A stretch of DNA of 64,000 nt from Rhizobium viscosum. Lineage in GTDB: Bacteria > Pseudomonadota > Alphaproteobacteria > Rhizobiales > Rhizobiaceae. A program made the translations under genes and the position numbers. Numbering within the stretch: position 1 is the first letter of the stretch; every line of letters starts with the position of its first letter. The stretch is taken from contig NZ_JADBEC010000002.1 of the NCBI RefSeq assembly GCF_014873945.1, forward strand, positions 1,116,001-1,180,000, written 5' to 3'. The notes under the pieces are model-generated. The model searched no databases. It worked only from the letters and a program-made list of their open reading frames with translations, and had not been told where the DNA came from. Positions 24,977 to 33,464 of the stretch are shown here, piece by piece.

Positions 24977-25348
24977 TCAATTTCTGTGATTTAGCGGCAG
25001 CATTCTCGCCCTCATCAGTTCTGAGCCGGCGCGACCGTAGCGCGGCCTTCGACTGTCGGGTAGCAATTGCCCCAGCACGCGATGCCCCTCCGGAACGAGC
25101 GCAAGGCCCGCGTGGCGGATGCGATCGGGCGCAAATCCTTCGAGCGCGATGTCTCCCAGACGCACCGCCCCGCCGCGCGGCAGAACGCCCGCCATGGCCA
25201 TGACCGTGCTCGACTTGCCCGCCCCGTTGGCGCCGAGCAGGGTCGTCACCTTGCCGGCCGCGACTGAGAAGGAGATATCGTGGATGACGCGTTTGCCGCC
25301 GCGTTCGACGACGAGGTTTTCGACGCTGACCTCGGAACTCTCGCTCAT
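24977..25348 (-). pseudogene. LivF-type branched-chain ABC ATPase, truncated and frameshifted
   Basis: The first ~92 residues are a normal LivF N-terminus: VENLVVERGGKRVIHDISFS, Walker A GANGAGKSST and LALVPEGHRVLGQL. After GQL the frame breaks. The expected continuation (TVEG, then RATVAP-like residues) is found in a shifted frame around 25020-25070 and then stops. Signature motif and Walker B are absent, so it cannot be a working ATPase. No other liv genes are nearby. It marks a deletion scar between the intact ABC importer and the hydrolase gene. Confidence 0.8.
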
Positions 25349-25387
25349 CTCAGAACTCCCCCCGATAGGTGCGCCGCAAATGAACCC

Positions 25388-25728
25388 ATGTCCGCGGCTC
25401 CGGAAGCCGCCATGGTCGCGGCACTGGAAAGCTCGGCGACACGGAATCCTTTGCGGTCACGGAACTCATCCGGCACACCCCGGCGCTCGCGACACGGAAT
25501 CAGGCAAAATATCTCTATCTGTAAGAGGCGATAGTCGATGCGCTGGTAGCGCGCGAGCCACATGTGACGCGGCGAGACATCAAGCTATTGGCGATGATGG
25601 CTGTGGGGACATTGAGGATTGGAACCGACGAATGGTTTGCGAGGGCCAATGGTCCGTCGGGACATATGGAAGAGTTCACCCGCCGTGTATTTCGATCACT
25701 TTGGGAGGTTATCGCGGGTCTCGCCTAA
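25388..25728 (+). pseudogene. TetR-family regulator C-terminal remnant with stop and frameshift
   Basis: Reading 25433-25728 gives VTELIRHTPALATRNQAKYL, then, past a TAA at 25522-25524 where a Glu codon is expected, EAIVDALVAREPHVTRRDIK followed by LLAMMAVGTLRIGTDEW and a normal end. This is the ligand-domain pattern of TetR regulators (tP-l-r-qaky-lE-ai-dal-aRe-p, Mav-lR). The preceding stretch from ATG 25388 (MSAAPEAAMVAALESS) continues the same domain in another frame. The DNA-binding half is missing. The family assignment is my reading and should be confirmed by a profile search. Confidence 0.6.
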
Positions 25729-25857
25729 AATGGGGTGCGGGTTGCTGTCGTTGGTGTGGACGACGTTGGATCGCGAGCGGCGCCCAAGTATGGGCGGCAA
25801 TCGTACGGCGCGGTGGACAACCCCACCCTTTGGCGAACGAGGGCTTCTCGACGGCCT

Positions 25858-26697
25858 TCAACCGGCCGGCACTGCCTGGGGCAAAATGCATGGAAGGGCG
25901 GTCGCCGAAAGAAATTGGTCAAGCAGGGAAACAACCTCCTCTGGCGCCTGCAACGGCGGCACATGCGCGCAGCCCTTGAGAACGGACAGTGTGGCATCCG
26001 GAAGCCGTTGGACCAGTTCGCGGGCCATCGGTAGCGGTGTTGCCCGATCTTCGTCTCCGACAATAACCAGTGTCGGGCGGTGCACCGCCGAAGCCTCGGC
26101 CGAGAGATCAAGCGAAGCGAGTGTGTCGCAGGCCTCGCAAAAAACACTCGGATTCATACGGAGAAACGCCTGGCGACGATCCTGCATTAGATCGGGATGG
26201 CTCTCCTGAAATTCGACGGCAAACAATCTGTTCATCGCAGTTTCGGCAATTGCAGCAAGCCCGCCCGCGGACGCGGCCGCCGCCATTTTGCGAAAGGCTT
26301 CCCTGCCTTCGTCCGAAAACCTGGCCCCACAGCCCATCAGAACAAGACGGGATATCAGCGCTGGGTGCCTGATCGCGGTTTGAAGTGCCACGAATGCACC
26401 AAAACCATTCCCCAGCAGCACGGCTTCGCCATCTGGGGCAAATGCTTCGATCAGGCTTGCGATACGGTCGGCGGTTTCATCAAAACCTCCCGAGCTTGCC
26501 GGCGACCCGCCAAAGCCAGGAAGATCGGGGACGATCACCCGATACCGCGCGGCCAGCGCCGGCATTATCCGATCGAAACTCCCGCTGTCAGAAAGCAACG
26601 AATGAAGCAGGATCAGCGGCTGTCCGCGACCCGCCATGTAAAGGTTCATCTTCTTGTCCATCACGGATCCATCAATATGCATAGATTGATATTTCAT
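25858..26697 (-). CDS. Alpha/beta-hydrolase-fold protein with altered nucleophile elbow
   Basis: About 279 residues with the alpha/beta hydrolase core: LILLHSLLSDSGSFD (oxyanion region), VIVPDLPGFGGSP, the acid in IVGDEDRATP and the catalytic histidine in GCAHVPPLQAPE. The nucleophile elbow G-x-S-x-G reads GNGFG (residues 96-100), placing glycine where Ser/Cys/Asp should be; the DNA supports this. It may be a non-hydrolytic relative (RutD also has a non-serine residue there) or inactive. ATG 26697 (MKYQ) is chosen; ATG 26721 is an alternative. It is divergent from the GntR gene and probably co-regulated with the aldehyde dehydrogenase. Confidence 0.8.
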   Translation of the reverse strand: MKYQSMHIDGSVMDKKMNLYMAGRGQPLILLHSLLSDSGSFDRIMPALAARYRVIVPDLPGFGGSPASSGGFDETADRIASLIEAFAPDGEAVLLGNGFGAFVALQTAIRHPALISRLVLMGCGARFSDEGREAFRKMAAAASAGGLAAIAETAMNRLFAVEFQESHPDLMQDRRQAFLRMNPSVFCEACDTLASLDLSAEASAVHRPTLVIVGDEDRATPLPMARELVQRLPDATLSVLKGCAHVPPLQAPEEVVSLLDQFLSATALPCILPQAVPAG

Positions 26698-26763
26698 AAA
26701 TCCCATTTTTGTGTATTGCAAATCCTTATTTTTCAGGCGTATGAATCAATCGGTGAAATATCA

Positions 26764-26779
26764 CATGATTGCAATCATG
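26764..26779. promoter_or_regulatory. Perfect 16-bp palindrome between hydrolase and GntR genes
   Basis: CATGATTGCAATCATG is fully self-complementary and lies seven bases before the TTG start of the GntR gene, in an AT-rich divergent promoter region. It is a likely operator for that regulator. Confidence 0.6.
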
Positions 26780-26786
26780 GTTTTGA

Positions 26787-27431
26787 TTGGATACGAAATT
26801 GCTGCTTAGAGAAAATATCTACGACGCGCTTCGCACCGAAATCCTGACCTGCCGCTTGATGCCGGGTGAGGAGATTCGCGAACAAGATCTCGCTGCTCGT
26901 TATGAGGTCAGCCGACAACCAATCCGCGAAGCGTTGCTGCGGTTGCAGCAGGATCGCCTGGTGACCGTGCAGCCGCGCCAAGGGTATCAGGTCAATCCGA
27001 TTTCGATGAAAGACGTCCGGGATCTCTTCCAGTTCCGTCTTGCGCTGGAGCCCGCATGTGTCGCGGCTGCGATCGAGAGCGCGGACGATCAGACGCTGTC
27101 GGCCCTCGATCGTTTTCGATCTATCGGGCCCGAAGAGGATTTTATCGATTACAACAGAGCCTTTCACGATGCGCTCGCCGCGGCCTCCGGCAATAGCCGG
27201 ATGGAGGGCGCCATCAGGGATGTTCTTGACCAGGCCGACCGCCTCGTCCGCCTTTCCGTCAGCGCCATCAAGGGACGAGACCCGCAAAAACTCGTCAGTG
27301 AACACGGCGATATCATCGACGCCGTGCAGCGCCGCGATGCCCGAGCCGCGCGTAAACTCATCAGTGCCCATGTGATTGATGGCCAGAAGCGTGTCCTATC
27401 CGCCCTTGGGCGGAGCGCTGTCAGGCCTTGA
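26787..27431 (+). CDS. GntR-family transcriptional regulator, FCD subfamily
   Basis: A 214-residue regulator. The winged helix has GEEIREQDLAARYEVSRQPI and LQQDRLVTVQPRQG. The FCD domain carries DYNRAFHDALAAASGN and EHGDIIDAV, the family's metal/ligand residues. A TGA immediately upstream (26784-26786) means the start is TTG 26787 or a nearby TTG; there is no convincing Shine-Dalgarno. It lies 15 bp before the aldehyde dehydrogenase gene and divergent to the hydrolase. It probably senses a substrate or product of those enzymes. Confidence 0.85.
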   Translation: MDTKLLLRENIYDALRTEILTCRLMPGEEIREQDLAARYEVSRQPIREALLRLQQDRLVTVQPRQGYQVNPISMKDVRDLFQFRLALEPACVAAAIESADDQTLSALDRFRSIGPEEDFIDYNRAFHDALAAASGNSRMEGAIRDVLDQADRLVRLSVSAIKGRDPQKLVSEHGDIIDAVQRRDARAARKLISAHVIDGQKRVLSALGRSAVRP

Positions 27432-27446
27432 TTTGGAGGAAAGCTC

Positions 27447-28970
27447 ATGAACCAGACTACCCGTGACCCTGCCGTGGAAACCCACGGCAACTTTATCGAC
27501 GGCAAGGAAATCGAAGCTGGCAACGGCACGTTCATCGATGTCCTCAACCCGGCGACCGGAATGGTGATCGCCCGCATCCCGAACTCGACACCCAGCGATA
27601 TCGATCGTGCGATGAAGAGTGCACGCGCGGCTTTCGAAGGCCGAGAATGGGGTGGAATGGATATTCGCGCACGAGCCCGCCTCGTCAACAGACTGGCGGA
27701 CGCTTTTGAGGCTAACCTTGAGACTCTGTACCGCCTGGAGACGCTCAACAACGGCAGGCCGCTCAATGAGACGCGGGCGCAGCTCTCCCGGCTTCCGGAT
27801 TTCTTCCGCTACTTTGCTGGCCTCGCAATTGCCCGCCGCGACGATGTCATTCCGGTCGAAGGGCCCTATCTCAACTACACGCTGCGTACGCCGATCGGCG
27901 TCGTCGCCAACTGCACGCCGTTCAACCACCCGCTGATGATCATGTGCAAGTCGCTTGCCGCGGTCCTCGCATCTGGTTGCACAACCGTCGTGAAGCCATC
28001 GGAATATACCCCGCTGACGACCTTGAAGCTTGCAGAGATATTCGTCGAAGCCGGATTGCCGAAGGGTGTCTTCAATGTCGTTCTCGGTTATGGCGCGGAA
28101 GCCGGCCGTTTCCTGGCGGAACACCCTGACATCAACAAGCTCGTGCTGACCGGCGGCACGGAAGCCGGCCGGATTGCCGGGAGCGCCGCCGCGAAAGTGT
28201 TCGCGCATCAGACGCTGGAGCTCGGCGGCAAGACACCCGTCATGGTCTTTGACGACTTCGACGTCGATCAGGCGGTGAACTATGCCGCCTTTGGCGCCTT
28301 CATCGGGGCAGGCCAGACATGCGTGTGCGGCAGCCGGCATCTCGTCCAGGAATCGATCTACGATGCCTTCGTCGAAAAACTTGCTGCCAAGGCGCGCTCC
28401 ATCCGGATCGGAAACCCGTTCGATCCTGAGACCCAGCTTGGCCCCGTTATTTCGGCCAGACAACGCGAGCGCGTCCTGACTTATTCCCAACTCGGCCGTG
28501 AAGCCGGAGCCCGTGCGGTCGCAGGCGGTGATATCGCAAACGTACCGGGATTTGAGGGCGGCTATTTCGTTCAACCGACCGTGTTTGCCGACGTCAAGGC
28601 GGATATGCGCGTCTTTCAGGAAGAGGTATTCGGGCCATTCACCAGCGTTACGCCCTTCAAGGATGAAGCGGAGGCGCTGCGCCTCGCCAATGATTCGCCC
28701 TTCGGTCTCGGAGCTGCAATCCGCACCCGCGATGTTGCCCGCGCGCACCGCGTCGCCGCCGGCGTCAAGGCCGGAATTGTCTGGGTCAACGATCACCACC
28801 GCCTGGATCCGGCCTCTCCCTGGGGAGGTGTCGGTGAAAGCGGCATCGGCCGTGAGTTCGGACTGGAAAGCTTCAACGATCATTTCAACGTCAAGAGCGT
28901 CATGGTGGCAACCGCAGACAAGCCCTTCGACTGGTACAGCGCCACCGCAACGCAAACCCGTCTCAACTGA
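27447..28970 (+). CDS. Aldehyde dehydrogenase (NAD(P)-dependent)
   Basis: A 507-residue aldehyde dehydrogenase preceded by GGAGGA. Cofactor-site CTPFNHPLM corresponds to the usual PWNFP. The general base is in LELGGKTPVMVF and the nucleophile is C292 in GQTCVCGSR. EEVFGPFTS and the C-terminal region are normal. Together with the alpha/beta hydrolase and the MFS carrier encoded next it suggests uptake and oxidation of a small organic (perhaps aromatic or hydroxylated) compound. The substrate is unknown. It is distinct in sequence from the enzyme at 11777-13207. Confidence 0.9.
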   Translation: MNQTTRDPAVETHGNFIDGKEIEAGNGTFIDVLNPATGMVIARIPNSTPSDIDRAMKSARAAFEGREWGGMDIRARARLVNRLADAFEANLETLYRLETLNNGRPLNETRAQLSRLPDFFRYFAGLAIARRDDVIPVEGPYLNYTLRTPIGVVANCTPFNHPLMIMCKSLAAVLASGCTTVVKPSEYTPLTTLKLAEIFVEAGLPKGVFNVVLGYGAEAGRFLAEHPDINKLVLTGGTEAGRIAGSAAAKVFAHQTLELGGKTPVMVFDDFDVDQAVNYAAFGAFIGAGQTCVCGSRHLVQESIYDAFVEKLAAKARSIRIGNPFDPETQLGPVISARQRERVLTYSQLGREAGARAVAGGDIANVPGFEGGYFVQPTVFADVKADMRVFQEEVFGPFTSVTPFKDEAEALRLANDSPFGLGAAIRTRDVARAHRVAAGVKAGIVWVNDHHRLDPASPWGGVGESGIGREFGLESFNDHFNVKSVMVATADKPFDWYSATATQTRLN

Positions 28971-28978
28971 CGGATAGC

Positions 28979-29011
28979 GCGAGGCGGCAGCGGAGGAATT
29001 CTCCGCCTCGC
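28979..29011 (+). repeat. Inverted repeat between aldehyde dehydrogenase and MFS genes
   Basis: GCGAGGCGG (28979-28987) and CCGCCTCGC (29003-29011) form a perfect nine-base stem. No T-run follows. It may be an intercistronic mRNA hairpin. Confidence 0.5.
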
Positions 29012-29038
29012 GACCACAATTGATCTCAGGAGGAGATA

Positions 29039-30421
29039 ATGTCGACCATCGTCAATGCAGGTGGGCGCCTTGATCGGCTGCCCGCCGGTAGGTTCCACTA
29101 TCGCATCATGTGGCTCATAGGGATCGGTATGTTCCTTGATGGCTTCGACATCTACCTTGCCGCGACCGTTCTTGGAGCGACGCTTGCAAGCGGATTTTCG
29201 ACTCTCGGCCAGAATGCCTTTTTCGTTTCCGCCACTTTCGTCGGGATGATGCTTGGCGCGTTCGCGACCGGTTTCCTCGGAGACCGCTATGGACGACGCT
29301 TCACCTATCAGATCAACCTGCTTCTCTTCGGCTTGGCTTCGATCGCCGCGGCTTTCGCTCCGAATATGGAGGTGCTGATCTTCCTCCGCTTCCTGATCGG
29401 CGTCGGATTGGGCGCGGAAAATGTCGTCGGCTATTCGACAATGACGGAATTCGTGCCGTCGCGCACGCGCGGACGCTGGCTCGGCCTGATGGCGGTCTTC
29501 GTCGTAACAGGACTGCCCGTCGCCTCGCTTCTGGGCTATCTGATCATTCCGCTCTTCGGCTGGCGAACGATGTTCGTCATCGGGGGCGTTGCTGCGCTAG
29601 CTGTCTGGTACATGCGCAAAAAGCTGCCGGAATCCCCGCGATGGCTGGAATCGGTCGGCAGGACGGTCGAAGCGGAGGAACTCGTTTCCAAGATCGAGGC
29701 CGAGGTTTCAGGGGGCCGGCCGCTGCCGCCTCCGAGCCCGGCGGCGATCCTGCCGCGCGTAGAGATGTCAGCGCTCTTCCGTCCGCCGATGCTGTCGCGC
29801 ATGATCGTCGGATGCGTTACGCTGGTGGTGGTGAACACACTGCTTTACGGCTTCGTGACCTGGCTTCCCACTTTCTTCGTCAGCCAGGGCCTCAGCACGG
29901 CGAAATCCTTCGGCTTTGCTCTTCTCATGGGCCTGGGCGCTCCCGTTGGCTCAGCCATTGGCGCTCTCACCTCGGACGCATGGGGCCGCAAACCGACGAT
30001 TATCGGCGCATCCCTGCTCGCGATCGTCTTCGGCATCATCTATCCGCAAGTATCCGATCCCGTCTGGTTGTCGGTCGTAGGTTTTGCGTTGACCGTGCCG
30101 ATCTATATTCTGGTCGCGCTGCTCTTCGGCATCTATATCCCCGAGCTGTTTCCGACCGAAGTGCGCCTGCGCGCTTCCGGAATATGCCAGACCCTGGGGC
30201 GAGGCGCGACTATCGTAACGCCATTCATCGTCGTCTCGCTTTTCCAGTCGCATGGAATATCCGGCGTGCTCGTCATGATGATCGGTCTACTGGCACTTCA
30301 GATTATCGTCGTGGCAGTTCTGGGGATCGAACCGAAGGCAAGGCGCCTGGAGGAACTGGCGCAATCGGAAGCCGACGACATCGCCGATACCATGCCCGTC
30401 GGGAAACAGACGTCGAGTTGA
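29039..30421 (+). CDS. MFS transporter, aromatic/organic acid:H+ symporter-like
   Basis: A 460-residue major facilitator with 12 predicted helices. Features are FLDGFDIYLAATVLG in helix 1 (the conserved acidic pattern of the AAHS/sugar porter type), the loop-2 motif GFLGDRYGRRFTYQ, RFLIGVGLGAENVV in helix 4, PESPRWLES in the central loop and a second-half motif TSDAWGRKPTI. AGGAGGAG precedes ATG 29039. It follows the aldehyde dehydrogenase gene on the same strand and probably imports that pathway's substrate. The specificity is not determined. Confidence 0.88.
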   Translation: MSTIVNAGGRLDRLPAGRFHYRIMWLIGIGMFLDGFDIYLAATVLGATLASGFSTLGQNAFFVSATFVGMMLGAFATGFLGDRYGRRFTYQINLLLFGLASIAAAFAPNMEVLIFLRFLIGVGLGAENVVGYSTMTEFVPSRTRGRWLGLMAVFVVTGLPVASLLGYLIIPLFGWRTMFVIGGVAALAVWYMRKKLPESPRWLESVGRTVEAEELVSKIEAEVSGGRPLPPPSPAAILPRVEMSALFRPPMLSRMIVGCVTLVVVNTLLYGFVTWLPTFFVSQGLSTAKSFGFALLMGLGAPVGSAIGALTSDAWGRKPTIIGASLLAIVFGIIYPQVSDPVWLSVVGFALTVPIYILVALLFGIYIPELFPTEVRLRASGICQTLGRGATIVTPFIVVSLFQSHGISGVLVMMIGLLALQIIVVAVLGIEPKARRLEELAQSEADDIADTMPVGKQTSS

Positions 30422-30423
30422 TC

Positions 30424-30858
30424 TCATTCCATTAACAGACAGAGCACATCTGTCTGTCTAAGATTAAGGTTCAAGGCGACACCAAGCCCGATCCTGAAAT
30501 CGACGCCCCTCACCTTTCTTAGCTCGAACCCACGGTTCGGCAGATCCTGCGTCCATTCCGGCACGAAGCCGATGCCAAGATCGGCAGAGGTGTAGGTGAC
30601 ATTGTCGGTCAGATCATGCTCCTCAAACTTCTCCGCAAAATAGCGCTCGCTGTAGGAGAGGTTCTTACGGGAAAAGGAAATGATCTCCCCATCCCTGAGA
30701 TCCGCAATGTCGATCTCGCTCTTCAAGGCTAAAGGGTTCTCCTTGGCCACCGCCAGCAGGTGGCGTTTATGGGCAATCGAGAAGAAGCGAAGCGAACAGA
30801 TATTCTCCACCGGCCGGATGAAGCCGAGACTGATGCGGCCGTACTCGATATCAAGGTA
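30424..30858 (-). pseudogene. LysR-type regulator remnant (ligand-binding domain fragment)
   Basis: From about 30858 downward the frame reads YLDIEYGRISLGFIRPVENI, then the RHLLAVAKENPLAL segment, DLRDGEIISFSR, and finally GIGFVPEWTQDLPNRGFELR. This is the order of beta strands in the C-terminal half of a LysR effector domain. The helix-turn-helix half is gone, and the step from YTSADLG to IGFVPEW is short of the usual residues, suggesting a small internal deletion. The frame continues upstream only as an out-of-frame reading of the phosphodiesterase gene. It is therefore a remnant, not a gene. Confidence 0.7.
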
Positions 30859-30863
30859 AAAGC

Positions 30864-31604
30864 TCAGGCGGCGATGCCTGCGCGCAGCTTCAGGGCGAGA
30901 TCCGGACTGTCCGAGGTCAGGCTGCCGATGCCGCGTTCCAGCCAGTGGCGGATGCCGGGCTCGTCGTTGAGAGTCCAGACGCAGAGGCGCTCCAGCGGCA
31001 GCCGGCCGCGGATCAGGTCCCATTCGGCTTCCATCAGCTCGTGGTGGACGGCAACGATCTCCACCAGCCCGTCTACGTGGTCGATGAAGGCGGCGAGCCC
31101 GCCCTGCTTTTCGGCCCAGGCGGCATTGACGGAGACGAGGCGCGAAACATCAGGCGCATGAAGACGGCAATCCTCCAGAACCGAGGTATCGAAGGAGGTC
31201 AGATAGGAGCGTTCTCCGACACCGAAGCGGGAAAGCTCTGCTGCGACGCGCGCGGCAATGTCAGGATAGGACGTGCCGGCCTCGTCGATCTTGATCTCGA
31301 CATGTAGGTCGATGCCCCTCGGGGCGAGAACTTCGAGCACTTCGCCAAGCGTCGGAATGACCTCGTCCGTGCCTTTCAGTAGGATCCCCTTGCGGGCCTC
31401 GACCGACAGGTCCTGCACGGGGCCGGAGCCTTCGGCAGTGCGCTCCAGTGTCGCGTCGTGGATGACGACGAGTTCGCCCGAGCGCGTCAGGTGCACGTCG
31501 AATTCGATGGCATCGACGCCGAGCATGATCGCATTGCGGAAGCCGGTGAGCGAGTTTTCGGGCCAGAGGTTGCGGGCGCCGCGATGGCCGGTGATCAGCG
31601 TCAT
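30864..31604 (-). CDS. Glycerophosphodiester phosphodiesterase family protein
   Basis: A 246-residue GDPD TIM barrel. Catalytic and metal residues are H7 in GHRGARN, E16-N17 in WPENS, E34 and D36 in IEFDVHLTR, and H49 in VVIHDATLERT. EIKIDEAG follows, and the C-terminal VWTLND is typical. ATG 31604 follows AAGGA. It hydrolyses phosphodiesters to an alcohol plus a phosphomonoester. It is the last gene of an importer operon; GDPD plus Dpp-type importer plus phosphatase is the set found for agrocinopine use (AccF and partners). It directly abuts the LysR remnant. Confidence 0.9.
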   Translation of the reverse strand: MTLITGHRGARNLWPENSLTGFRNAIMLGVDAIEFDVHLTRSGELVVIHDATLERTAEGSGPVQDLSVEARKGILLKGTDEVIPTLGEVLEVLAPRGIDLHVEIKIDEAGTSYPDIAARVAAELSRFGVGERSYLTSFDTSVLEDCRLHAPDVSRLVSVNAAWAEKQGGLAAFIDHVDGLVEIVAVHHELMEAEWDLIRGRLPLERLCVWTLNDEPGIRHWLERGIGSLTSDSPDLALKLRAGIAA

Positions 31605-31635
31605 GGAATATCCTTCGACAAATTGCTTCACGGTA

Positions 31636-32514
31636 TTAACGGATCGTCGGGTCGAGCTTGTCGCGCAGCCAGTCGCCGACAAGCGAGATCGAAAGCGTCG
31701 TCAGCATGATGACGGTGGCGGGCGCCAGCATGATCCAGGGGGCGCGCGTCAGATATTCGCGTCCGAAGCCCACCATGTTGCCAAGGCTGGTTTCCGGCGG
31801 CTGCACGCCGAGGCCGAGGAAGGAGAGACTGCTTTCCATCAGGATGATTTCGGGGAACGTGAGGGTCATGGAAACGATCAGCGTCGAGGCGACGTTCGGC
31901 AGGATATGATGCAGGTAGACGCGCGAAGGCGTAGCACCCAGCTGCACCACCGCAGCCGCATAGCCCTGGGCGCCCGCGGCAATCGCAAGGCCGCGCGCGA
32001 TGCGCGCATAGCGCTCCCAGCCGTAGAAACCCATGAGGCAGACGAGCAGCAGCATGGAGGAACCGAAGAAGGCCAGCACCGCCAGCGACATGATGAGGAA
32101 GGGCAATGCCGCCTGAAAATCGGCGAGCATCAGGACCAGATGCTCCACGAAACCGCGGAACTGCGCCGCGAGAAACCCGAGCAGCGTGCCGAAGACGGCC
32201 GAGAGGATCGTCGCGCCGAAGGCGATGACGAGCGAGACCCGGATCGACTGGATGAGGCGCGAAAGCACGTCGCGACCGAGCTCGTCCGTGCCGAGCAGAT
32301 GCTTGAGCCCGCCCGGCGCCGAAAGCCGGCTGCTGAGATCCATCGCCGTGATGTTGAACGGACGGATCGTGTCGGCGAAAACGGCGATCAGGACCATGGC
32401 CGCAAGCCACAGCAGGCCGAACGCCACCGATAGCGGCAGGTTGCGGCGCAGGAAGGAGACGAGGCCGTTGGGCTTTCCGGAAGCCGGCGTTGCCAAGAGA
32501 TCGACAGGTGCCAT
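31636..32514 (-). CDS. Dpp/Opp-type ABC permease (DppC-like)
   Basis: A 292-residue permease starting at ATG 32514 after GAGGAG. Features include a cytosolic N-terminus, LGTDELGRDVLSRLIQSIRV, a coupling loop around RGLAIAAGAQGYAAAVVQL, and ILMESSLSFLGLGVQPP. A long upstream extension in the same frame is an antiframe reading of the DppB-like gene. It lies between the DppB-like permease and the phosphodiesterase gene in one minus-strand operon. Confidence 0.9.
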   Translation of the reverse strand: MAPVDLLATPASGKPNGLVSFLRRNLPLSVAFGLLWLAAMVLIAVFADTIRPFNITAMDLSSRLSAPGGLKHLLGTDELGRDVLSRLIQSIRVSLVIAFGATILSAVFGTLLGFLAAQFRGFVEHLVLMLADFQAALPFLIMSLAVLAFFGSSMLLLVCLMGFYGWERYARIARGLAIAAGAQGYAAAVVQLGATPSRVYLHHILPNVASTLIVSMTLTFPEIILMESSLSFLGLGVQPPETSLGNMVGFGREYLTRAPWIMLAPATVIMLTTLSISLVGDWLRDKLDPTIR

Positions 32515-32525
32515 CGGTTTTCTCC

Positions 32526-33455
32526 TCAGTGCCCGGCCGCATGCGAGCGAAGGCGTGGATCGAGCCAGCCGTAGAGCAGGTCGACGACGAGGTTCGATAC
32601 GACCATGGCGGCGGCGATGATCAGCAGGATGCATTGCACGACAGCGAGGTCGCGATTGGTGACAGAGACCACCAGCAGGCGACCGATGCCCGGCCAGGAA
32701 AAGATCGATTCCACCACGACGGCGCCGGCGATCAGCGAGCCGACCATGAAGCCGACGATCGTGACGATCGGCACCGCCGCATTGGGCAATGCGTGGTTCC
32801 AGACCACGTCGTGCCAGGCAAGCCCCTTGGCCGAGGCCGTGCGGATATAGGGCTGGCCGATCACCTCGATCATGGCGCTGCGCGAAAAGCGGGCAAGGAT
32901 GCCGATGCCGCCGATACTCAGCGTCAGCGTCGGCAGGATGCCGTGCATCCAGGTATCCTGCCCGCCCGAGGGCAGCCAGCCGAGGATGACCGAGAAGACC
33001 AGCACGAGCAGCAGCCCCATGACGAAGGAGGGAATCGTGAAGCCGAGGACGGCGAGCAGGATGACGCCGCGGTCGGAGAAGCTTTGCCGGTGGAGCGCCG
33101 CATAGACGCCTGACGGAATGCCGAAGACGAGCTTGAGGATGAGGGCTGGCAGCGTCAGCTGCAGCGTAGCCGGCACCCGTTCCAGCACCAGCTTGAGTGC
33201 GGACGCCTTGTCGCGCATCGAGACGCCGAAATCGCCGGTGAAGATCGACTTGATATAGGCGAGATATTGAATCCAGAGCGGCTGGTCGAGGCCCCATGCC
33301 TTGCGGAAGGCATCGACCGCCTCCTGCGGCACGTCAGGCCCGAGCATCACCATCGCAGGATCGCCCGACATGCGCAGGACGACGAAGGCGAAGGTGACGA
33401 CCGCCATGATGGTCAGGACGGCACGAAACAGGCGCACGAGTACGAAACGGATCAT
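32526..33455 (-). CDS. Dpp/Opp-type ABC permease (DppB-like)
   Basis: A 309-residue permease preceded by AGGAGG. RFVLVRLFRAVLTIMAVVTF starts helix 1; RMSGDPAMVMLGPDVPQEAV is the periplasmic segment; the coupling loop is IRTASAKGLAWHDVVWNHAL; and AVVVESIFSWPGIGRL is conserved. The order binding protein, two ATPases, DppB, DppC, phosphodiesterase reads continuously on the minus strand with gaps of at most about 80 bp. Confidence 0.92.
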   Translation of the reverse strand: MIRFVLVRLFRAVLTIMAVVTFAFVVLRMSGDPAMVMLGPDVPQEAVDAFRKAWGLDQPLWIQYLAYIKSIFTGDFGVSMRDKASALKLVLERVPATLQLTLPALILKLVFGIPSGVYAALHRQSFSDRGVILLAVLGFTIPSFVMGLLLVLVFSVILGWLPSGGQDTWMHGILPTLTLSIGGIGILARFSRSAMIEVIGQPYIRTASAKGLAWHDVVWNHALPNAAVPIVTIVGFMVGSLIAGAVVVESIFSWPGIGRLLVVSVTNRDLAVVQCILLIIAAAMVVSNLVVDLLYGWLDPRLRSHAAGH

Positions 33456-33464
33456 GGAAGCCTC

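Noticed and set aside
27396..28955. Long minus-strand frame (519 codons) opposite the aldehyde dehydrogenase
   Set aside because: Shadow of a gene with intact catalytic residues; no recognisable protein features.
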